Part shown: positions 55,190 to 62,202 of the stretch, piece after piece
Layout of the letters: the number at the start of each line of letters is the position of its first letter
Position numbering within the stretch: the first letter of the stretch is position 1
Assembly (NCBI RefSeq): GCF_013214175.1
Contig: NZ_JABSPA010000003.1
Span: 372,001 to 436,000, forward strand
Reading direction: 5' to 3'
DNA from: Colwellia sp.
GTDB taxonomy: Bacteria; Pseudomonadota; Gammaproteobacteria; Enterobacterales; Alteromonadaceae
DNA: 64,000 nt
Notes under the pieces: model-generated
The model's database searches: none
What the model saw: only the letters and a program-made list of their open reading frames with translations
What the model was told of the DNA's origin: nothing
Position numbers and translations under genes: made by a program

Positions 55190-57487
55190 ATGAAGTTTAA
55201 AAACTCAATCGCTAAGCAGCTACTGATCTGGATCATGCTATCCAGCTCAGTATTGACCCTTATTATCACTTCAATTCATTTACTTGTAGACTATAACAAT
55301 GACATATCGGCGCTTGATGAACGTTTAATCCAAATAGAAACTAGCTATTTACCTGCAATTTCCAATGCACTCTGGGTAGAAGATGATGATCAAATAAGCG
55401 TACAAATAAAAGGCATTAAGAATTTACCGGATATAGTGTTAGTGCAATTAATTCGTGATGGTGACATTGTTATTGAGCAAGGCAAAGATAATACCGATTA
55501 TTCTCGAATGGGGCGATGGCCGATAAGTTATTTGTATGAGGGAGAGCAAACTGTTTTAGGAGAGTTGCATGTAGTCAGTGATTTGTATCCTGTTTATCGT
55601 CGCTTAGCCGACAAAGTATTATTAACCTTAGTCACCCAAGGCACAAAAACCTTTATTATTTCTTTTGTTATTTTATCCATTGTTTATTTAATTATCGGTC
55701 GTCATCTAACTTTTTTGGCTAAGTCAATGGCCAAGAGTGCTAACTCAGTTAAAGATCATAAAAATATCAAGTTAAAAGGTCGGGGCGAAAAAATAGATGA
55801 TGAGCTTAATTACCTCGTTAATTCATACAACGATATGTGTAATATATTAGATAGCTCTTTTCAAAAGCTAGAGATTGAAAAAGAAAAAGCCGAAGAAGCT
55901 AACCGCCTTAAAGGTGAGTTTTTAGCAAATATCAGTCATGAGGTTAAAACGCCGATGAATGGGGTCTATGGTATGACCATGCTATTGTTGAGAACCCCGC
56001 TTGACAAGAAACAATATGAATTTGCTAAAACAATTCAAAGAAGTGCTAATCATATGCTGGATTTGCTCAACAGTATTTTAGACTTCTCTAAAATAGAAGC
56101 AGGTAAACTAGATAAAGATGAGCACAACTTTGATTTAGAAGAATTTTTAAATGACATAATTACTTTATTTAAGCCCTTAGCTCAGGAAAAAAAACTAGAC
56201 CTTGAACTAGTTATCGATACTAAGATAAATCACTACGTTATTGCGGACTCTACCAAGCTGAAACAGGTTTTAACAAACCTTATTAGTAATGCCATTAAGT
56301 TTACGCAAGCCGGGGTGGTAACCCTTAAGATTACTATAGAAAACTCAACCGAGAAGTTTTACCAAGTAGAGTTTTCGGTAAATGATACGGGCATGGGCAT
56401 TAAGCAGGATAAACTGGATACAATTTTTGAGAAGTTTAGCCAAGCTGATAACTCTACCACGCGAGTTTATGGCGGTACCGGATTAGGGCTAGCGATTTCT
56501 AACCGTTTGGTCGATTTCATGGGCGGAAACCTACAGGTGAAAAGTCAAGCTATGCTAGGCAGCTGTTTTCATTTCTCATTGAAATTAATAAAAACCGAAT
56601 CTACTGCTGAAGTTTCCGAATTTGATATGAGCTGCTTGTGTCATAAACGTGTATTGGTGATTGATGATCAACCCTTTAATACCAGACTGCTGTCAGAGCT
56701 ATTAACATCATGGCAGATGAAGGTGGCGGTATTACACGACCCTCTGCTAGCACTGACTACCTTAAGAGAGTTCGATAAGAAAAATGAACATGTTGACTTG
56801 GTTTTTTTAGATAAGAATATGCCAGGGTTAAGCGGTTATGGGGTATTTAAATTAATTAAACAAGAATCGCTCAATAAAAACTTTAAAGTGATCATGACTT
56901 CTGCTTATGCCGATGAAGCCGATTTTAAGCAGTGTCATGAGCTGGGTATAGAAGCCTTGTTAGAAATACCTGTATCCCCTGAAAAAATCTATCAAACGGT
57001 TTTAAAAGTGATGCTTAGTAAAGAGCTACAAGAGCAGAGTAATAATTTAATAGCAATAGATGATCTGCTTAAAAAACAACAATTAGCCATATTGGTTGTT
57101 GATGATTCACAAATAAACCGTAAGGTGTGTTCAAATATGATGGCAAGCATTGCCACGAGCATATCAACCGCTATTGATGGTAAACAAGCTGTTGAACTTT
57201 GGCAACAAGAGCATTTTGATGTGGTTTTGATGGATTGTCATATGCCGGTAATGGATGGTATCTCGGCAACTAAAGAAATACGTCGGTTAGAAAAAGATAG
57301 CCAAAAGCATACGATTATTATTGCCATTACTGCAAGTGATGCCGAGTTAGAGCGCAGAAAATGTTTTGCTGCCGGCATGGATGGCTTTATTACGAAACCT
57401 TATGACCCCGAAGGTTTATGGCAAGCTATACATGAGTGTTTGCTTGATCAAGCAGAAGGTGAAGATAAAAAAACAGTTACGCATTAA
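55190..57487 (+). CDS. Hybrid histidine kinase with two receiver domains
   Basis: 765 residues: membrane segment (about 10-32), a periplasmic sensor domain to about 150, second membrane segment, a HAMP-like linker, HisKA with His250 in NISHEVKTPMNG, a HATPase domain (N-box NLISNAIKFTQ, DTGMGI, GGTGLGLAIS), REC1 with Asp541 in FLDKNMPG, and REC2 with Asp682 in LMDCHMPVMDG. REC1 lacks the conserved Lys (EIPVSPEK in place of a TKP turn) whereas REC2 has FITKPYDP. It may be paired with the divergent solute-binding protein. No separate response regulator is adjacent. AAGGA lies 14 nt before the ATG. Confidence 0.88.
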   Translation: MKFKNSIAKQLLIWIMLSSSVLTLIITSIHLLVDYNNDISALDERLIQIETSYLPAISNALWVEDDDQISVQIKGIKNLPDIVLVQLIRDGDIVIEQGKDNTDYSRMGRWPISYLYEGEQTVLGELHVVSDLYPVYRRLADKVLLTLVTQGTKTFIISFVILSIVYLIIGRHLTFLAKSMAKSANSVKDHKNIKLKGRGEKIDDELNYLVNSYNDMCNILDSSFQKLEIEKEKAEEANRLKGEFLANISHEVKTPMNGVYGMTMLLLRTPLDKKQYEFAKTIQRSANHMLDLLNSILDFSKIEAGKLDKDEHNFDLEEFLNDIITLFKPLAQEKKLDLELVIDTKINHYVIADSTKLKQVLTNLISNAIKFTQAGVVTLKITIENSTEKFYQVEFSVNDTGMGIKQDKLDTIFEKFSQADNSTTRVYGGTGLGLAISNRLVDFMGGNLQVKSQAMLGSCFHFSLKLIKTESTAEVSEFDMSCLCHKRVLVIDDQPFNTRLLSELLTSWQMKVAVLHDPLLALTTLREFDKKNEHVDLVFLDKNMPGLSGYGVFKLIKQESLNKNFKVIMTSAYADEADFKQCHELGIEALLEIPVSPEKIYQTVLKVMLSKELQEQSNNLIAIDDLLKKQQLAILVVDDSQINRKVCSNMMASIATSISTAIDGKQAVELWQQEHFDVVLMDCHMPVMDGISATKEIRRLEKDSQKHTIIIAITASDAELERRKCFAAGMDGFITKPYDPEGLWQAIHECLLDQAEGEDKKTVTH

Positions 57488-57594
57488 TATTAACTTATCT
57501 TTAGTGTTAGCCACTAACTTATGCAGCTGGCTAATTTATTTTGAATGCATGCTATAGATAATGCTAATTTTCTAAACACTGCTGAGTGTTTAGA

Positions 57595-58347
57595 TTACTG
57601 ATGCTTCAGAACTATTGCTTTAACTTTTCCTTGGGTAACTAAACGCTCAAAGCCAGCAGAAATTCTCTGCTTAAATTCCACACTTATGGACTTTTTGCTT
57701 AAGGCAAAATAGACAGGGTTTTTATGAAATATCAAAGCTGGAAACCAAACACCCGCAAATATTTCATCATTATTAATACCATGAATAACATTGCGCTTTG
57801 CTTCTAAAAAGCCACTTATCCTACCGCGTTTTAGCAACTTTAATTTGATCTCATTACTGGGAACATGAACAAATAATTCTTTGTATTTTTCATTATTAAT
57901 AATGCGCTGTAATGCTTCGCCATAATAGGCATTGCGCTGTATGGCTATAGGTTTGTCTAGCCCTAGGATGTCATCAATTTTAGTTAAGTTATAATTTAAG
58001 CTTTTATAAGTAGCAAAGACGATTTCTTCATTACGAATGGGTCCGATAAAATAATAAAGCTGCTCTCTTTCATGAGTTTTAGATACGTTAATTAAGATAT
58101 CGATTTCACCAGTAGCAAGCATCAATAAAGCTCTTGCCCAAGGAATTTCTAATATATTAAAATTACATTGCACTTCATTTAATAGTGCTTCAGTTAAGTC
58201 TATATCGATACCGAACCAGTCATTACTTGTGCTTTTAGTAGATTCAGGTGAGTAGTGCTGTAAGCGTATATCAAGCTGGCAGCTGTAAGCGCTAAATGTT
58301 ATTAATGAAAGCAATATTAGTAACAACTTTGCCATGAGATTACTCAC
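57595..58347 (-). CDS. Periplasmic solute-binding-like protein (SBP_bac_3)
   Basis: About 250 residues from the GTG at 58347, preceded by AAGG at 8 nt; the ATG at 58335 is an alternative and the open frame extends to 58410. A signal peptide (LMAKLLLILLSLITFSAYS) leads to a type 2 binding domain with DLTEALLNEVQCNFNILEIPWARAL, a family signature. There is no transporter. It lies just after the hybrid kinase, convergent with it, so the kinase is flanked on both sides by such proteins. Confidence 0.78.
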   Translation of the reverse strand: MSNLMAKLLLILLSLITFSAYSCQLDIRLQHYSPESTKSTSNDWFGIDIDLTEALLNEVQCNFNILEIPWARALLMLATGEIDILINVSKTHEREQLYYFIGPIRNEEIVFATYKSLNYNLTKIDDILGLDKPIAIQRNAYYGEALQRIINNEKYKELFVHVPSNEIKLKLLKRGRISGFLEAKRNVIHGINNDEIFAGVWFPALIFHKNPVYFALSKKSISVEFKQRISAGFERLVTQGKVKAIVLKHQ

Positions 58348-58515
58348 TTTGACCGCCTTTTTTGAGTATAGGTAGTTAAGGCGAAATGTTCTAACAAAGT
58401 GCATGCTCAAGCTTGTATTGAGATTGTTCTCTAGGGGGATAAGCGTTCAAATTAGGGGGATGTTCTCACTGCGAAGGGGTTGGTGTTTTTGCTTTTATTA
58501 GTAGATTATTTGCTG

Positions 58516-58551
58516 CCTAAGCCTAAGCCTAAGCCTAAGCCTAAGCCTAAA
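58516..58551. repeat. 6-bp tandem repeat over the end of the TetR gene
   Basis: CCTAAG five times plus CCTAAA. Read on the minus strand, the unit gives TAG in frame every second codon, so the stop codon is repeated six times. Confidence 0.92.
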
Positions 58552-59143
58552 CTTGATATTGCTTTAGTAGCCTAGCGACACTATTTTTAAATAAAGTATC
58601 AGAAGCCTTCATTGGCGCCGTATGTTGAGTAATTGCATGGCCTAAATATAAGCTATAAAGTTCATAAGCAATGGCCACGCTTTCAATTTCTGTGGTTAAT
58701 TTGTTTTGTTCCGCACAACGCTGAACTCTATGGGTAAGGTAGCTGATCAATCTGTTTTGTTGTTCAATAGTAAAGGTTCTGACTTTTGATGCGGGTCTAT
58801 TTTGAAATTCAACTACCGCCTTGATAAAAGGGCAGCTTACTTGGTGCTCTTTAAACATTTCACTGGTCCAGTCGGCCCAGTTTTCTATTAGGGTAACTAA
58901 ATGTTCTAATGGATCTTCACGCCACGCAGGTTTGATCACTCGCTCTTTAAATAATGCTTCACCATATTGTAAAATGGCGATTTGCATATCTTCTTTATTT
59001 TCAAAGTGTGAAATAACACCTGTTCTTGATAAGTCACATAACTTAGAAACCGTACCTATAGTGATATCGGCAAGGCCATACTGGCTGCTATATATTATGC
59101 TTTGTTTGAGTATTGCTAAACGGGTACGTTCGCCTTTGTTCAT
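58547..59143 (-). CDS. TetR/AcrR family regulator
   Basis: 198 residues. The HTH lies at about 22-50 (ADITIGTVSKLCDLSRTGVISHFENKEDM). The C-terminal domain is helical and binds an unknown ligand. Its ATG overlaps the stop codon of the hydrolase (TAATG), so translation is coupled. It is likely to repress its own operon through the operator at 60033-60085. Confidence 0.88.
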   Translation of the reverse strand: MNKGERTRLAILKQSIIYSSQYGLADITIGTVSKLCDLSRTGVISHFENKEDMQIAILQYGEALFKERVIKPAWREDPLEHLVTLIENWADWTSEMFKEHQVSCPFIKAVVEFQNRPASKVRTFTIEQQNRLISYLTHRVQRCAEQNKLTTEIESVAIAYELYSLYLGHAITQHTAPMKASDTLFKNSVARLLKQYQV

Positions 59144-60006
59144 TAAGAAGACAACATTTGAGTAATATTATTAATAACGTTAGTATCGCTTAAAATTCTT
59201 CTATGACCAAGACCTTCTGTTTCAATTAAGGTGTTTTTTTCTTGTTGCAAGAAAAGACTAACATCGGCAAAAGGCGCATACCTATCTTGACGATCATGAA
59301 TAAAAGTAATGTCTAATGTTAATTTATCTCTGTTACTTTCTGTGGTTAATTGCTGCCATGTTTTTCCATGTTTATAACTGATAGTTTCGAGAACTCGCGA
59401 CAATAGCTTTCTTGAAATACCCGCTTGCTCTACTTTCTCAAACATTAATTCAAAGAAATTTATCGGTGAAGAAATTAAGATGATTTTTTTATTCTCCAGT
59501 AAATAACTTGGCAGGTTTAATGTTGCAATGGCTCCCATAGAATGACCAATAATAGCGTCAACTGCGACACGCTCTTCATTAAAGTGCTCTACAAGTAACT
59601 CAAGGCTTTCGATAAAACTAAGTAAGTGTGATTTGCTGCCAGATGATCTGCCATGACCAATATGATCAATGGCGGCAACAATATAACCTTGCAGCGTTAG
59701 TGAAACGATCATTTCTTGAAAGCTTTTACTGGTATCGCCCCAGCCATGGCTGACGATAATTACCCGGCTACCTGAGCCAAAGAGGTTAATGTGCGCAATA
59801 CCCATTGATGTTTGCAAGTTGAGCTCTTTGTCTGGCTTGATTTGTTCAAAGTTATATTTACGTCGACTATAAGGCTTCATCAATATATTTTCGCCGACAA
59901 AGGAGCTAAAACTAGGGGCAAGTGTGCTTATTGTTGCGGTGATGCCTCGTGCTATGGAAGTTAAAGCAAATTTTGAACCGGTATTGTTAAAGTAACTAAA
60001 CTTCAT
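59143..60006 (-). CDS. Alpha/beta hydrolase
   Basis: About 287 residues from the ATG at 60006; the frame begins 10 codons earlier at 60036. HGWGDTS at 87-93 gives the oxyanion loop, Ser156 in GHSMGA is the nucleophile, Asp241 in DRQDRYAP and His268 in GLGHRR complete the triad. An esterase, lipase or thioesterase-like role is possible; the substrate is unknown. No clear signal peptide. It is the first gene of a two-gene operon with tetR. Confidence 0.85.
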   Translation of the reverse strand: MKFSYFNNTGSKFALTSIARGITATISTLAPSFSSFVGENILMKPYSRRKYNFEQIKPDKELNLQTSMGIAHINLFGSGSRVIIVSHGWGDTSKSFQEMIVSLTLQGYIVAAIDHIGHGRSSGSKSHLLSFIESLELLVEHFNEERVAVDAIIGHSMGAIATLNLPSYLLENKKIILISSPINFFELMFEKVEQAGISRKLLSRVLETISYKHGKTWQQLTTESNRDKLTLDITFIHDRQDRYAPFADVSLFLQQEKNTLIETEGLGHRRILSDTNVINNITQMLSS

Positions 60007-60032
60007 ATCAAGTATCCATATTAGAGCTAAAA

Positions 60033-60085
60033 ACAAAATAGTACGACTGTGTTTTTATAATAGTTCGACTGTACTATTTTGTAAA
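60033..60085 (-). promoter_or_regulatory. Promoter and TetR operator of the hydrolase-tetR operon
   Basis: On the minus strand, TTTACA (60080-60085), a 17-bp spacer and TATTAT (60057-60062) form a good sigma-70 promoter. Within and around it are 12-bp arms ACAAAATAGTAC (60033-60044) and its complement (60071-60082), and the direct repeat CGACTGT at 60044-60050 and 60066-60072, 22 bp (two helical turns) apart. Both operator-like copies cover the -10, -35 and start region, so bound TetR would block RNA polymerase. Confidence 0.7.
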
Positions 60086-60476
60086 GGACTTTATTAATAA
60101 CGTATTTTACTTTTATGAAAGAAAGGGGAATAAAGCTCGTTAATGGAGGTGGTTTCCATGAAATGACTTCCATTGAAAGTACCACAAAAGAAAGTGCCAG
60201 CATCAAAACCATAAGCAGTGACGGCTTTGTTATGCTGAAAATCTATTTAGCAGGAGCTAGTTATTAAGGGAGGGTAATAAAAGCTGACTCGCAGGAGGTA
60301 GTGGCAGTGTTCTTAGCTTGCAGTAATAAAGGTTCCCGGGCTTCAGTTTTTTTAGTAACCATAATGTATGAATTATGGTTACTTTGACCATTTACAGAGC
60401 AACTTAGCGGCTCTAGCGAGCCGGTAGCTTTACTTTCTTCAAGGCTATGGTAACTATCCTTTAATAAGTTAGTGGC
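60086..60476. other. Spacer after the MATE gene with two hairpins
   Basis: A 390 bp region. A 12-bp perfect hairpin AGTAACCATAAT-gtatga-ATTATGGTTACT lies at 60354-60383 and a 6-bp one (CGGCTC and GAGCCG) at 60408-60423. Neither is followed by U residues on the minus strand. No ORF is credible. Confidence 0.45.
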
Positions 60477-61853
60477 TTATAAACTTTCATTTGCTAAATT
60501 ATCGCGTGATAATTCGTCTTTCGGTAGACGCTTTTTGAACTCTCGCTTTAAAAAGTAAAAACTAACCGATGCTTGAATACATACCGTCGTTACAGAGACA
60601 TACCAAAGTTGTTCAATTTGAAAATCATCTTGCTGTGATAACCACAGGGCAGGGATAATAAAAGAGATTAAACGAGTAGCTGTGCTAAACAATGCGGGCA
60701 TAGTATTACCTAAGGATTGAAACATGCCAGAGCAGGTAAATACTATTCCAGATGGAACAAAATTCCAGCAGATAATTTGCAAAAAAACCACACTAACTAA
60801 CAGTACTTTTGGTTCATCAGAAAAGCCTTGCACCAGCAATTCTGCTTGGCTTAAACACACTAAAGTGAGTATTGCCATCAGTGAGCAAGTCATGATGGCC
60901 GACCAGGTAAAGGTTTCTCTCACTCGCTGATAATTTTGGGCGCCAAAGTTTTGCCCTGCAATGGCAGGCGCGGCAAAAGCAATAGCCATGGCCGGTAAAA
61001 ATAGCGATTGCATTATCCGTGAGCCTAGGCCAAATCCTGCTTGTGCATCGGCGCCGAAAGGTTGAATTAACCAATAAATGCTGCCCATGTAAACAAACAT
61101 TAAAAAGAATTCGCCACCTGCGGGTAACCCAATAGCCAGTAACTTTTTTATGCGTGGTACATCAATAGACCAAAGGGCGAAATCAACGCTGACGTACTTT
61201 TCTGTTGTTTTAAAGTAATAACATAAAAGAATAACCGCAAAGATAACCGATATCGAGCTAGCAAAACCAGCACCGGCAATACCCATGGCATAGCCAGAGC
61301 CCCAGCCAGCAATCAATATCGGCGACAGGATTATATTAACTAAAATAGAAAGCGTTTGAATTACCATCGTTGGCTTAACAATACCGGTACCACGTAATGC
61401 TGAGCTAATAGAGACCATAACAAACTGCAATGCCATACATGGAATAAACCAATGCAGATAAGCTAAACCCATGCTTACAGTATCTAGGTCTTGTGATATT
61501 AAGTTAAGGTACGCCTCTGCCCCTAAATAGCCAATAATACAAACCACTACGCCAGTGACGGTAGATAACATCATGGATTGATTGAACGTTAAGTTAGCAT
61601 CTTCTTTATTTTTTGCGCCTACGGCATGAGCTATAAGTGCCGCGGTGCTGACATTGAGTATTTGGGTGAGCGCGAAGATTAAAAACATGGCATTACCCGC
61701 CAAACTCAATCCCGCTAAGGCCGCCGCGCCTAACTTACCAACGAAATATAAATCAACGATGAAATATAGCGTCTGAATAAACATACCTATCATCATGGGC
61801 AACGCCATGTTAATTAGATGTTTAGGGATTGAGCCTTGAGTAAGATCTTTCAT
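60477..61853 (-). CDS. MATE family efflux transporter
   Basis: 458 residues with 12 membrane segments and the two-fold repeat typical of MATE proteins. GSIPKHLINMALPMMIGMFIQTLYFIVDLYFVGKLG at the start and AGQNFGAQNYQRV in the second half are family landmarks. It exports drugs or organic cations against Na+ or H+. The ribosome binding site is weak. It stands alone. Confidence 0.9.
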   Translation of the reverse strand: MKDLTQGSIPKHLINMALPMMIGMFIQTLYFIVDLYFVGKLGAAALAGLSLAGNAMFLIFALTQILNVSTAALIAHAVGAKNKEDANLTFNQSMMLSTVTGVVVCIIGYLGAEAYLNLISQDLDTVSMGLAYLHWFIPCMALQFVMVSISSALRGTGIVKPTMVIQTLSILVNIILSPILIAGWGSGYAMGIAGAGFASSISVIFAVILLCYYFKTTEKYVSVDFALWSIDVPRIKKLLAIGLPAGGEFFLMFVYMGSIYWLIQPFGADAQAGFGLGSRIMQSLFLPAMAIAFAAPAIAGQNFGAQNYQRVRETFTWSAIMTCSLMAILTLVCLSQAELLVQGFSDEPKVLLVSVVFLQIICWNFVPSGIVFTCSGMFQSLGNTMPALFSTATRLISFIIPALWLSQQDDFQIEQLWYVSVTTVCIQASVSFYFLKREFKKRLPKDELSRDNLANESL

Positions 61854-62202
61854 GTTCGGTAAAATCCATATTTTCTTGAATTAGGTGAATGATTAGCTGG
61901 AGGAAGACTGTTTAAAACTTGTAATTTTTTCTAATGAGATAACATAGCGCATCTCGATATTTAAATAAATGCTACCTGTAGCTTTATACCAAGAATACTA
62001 AATTACCTACTTGCTAATAGCTAAATTTTCGCTTAGCGATGCTTATTTAAAAACTGTAATTACTGGGAAGCGATTACAGTATTTAAATAAGGCAATAATA
62101 TGTTCGTTGAACAGTGCTCAATTCAAACTATAACTTTACATAGGTTAACTTTTCTGTACGATTAGCCGTTGATTTTTATTGTATTATTGTTAAGGAAAAC
62201 AA
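61854..62202. other. Divergent spacer with a 19-bp hairpin (62042-62091)
   Basis: CTTATTTAAAAACTGTAAT and ATTACAGTATTTAAATAAG flank a 12-nt loop, with one mismatch. AATTTTCGCTTAGC just before it also occurs near 46443. The block may be part of a dispersed repeat. No ORF is credible. Confidence 0.5.

Noticed and set aside
60354-60383. Hairpin as a MATE terminator
   Set aside because: The T-tract is on the wrong side for leftward transcription, and it is more than 90 nt from the gene end.
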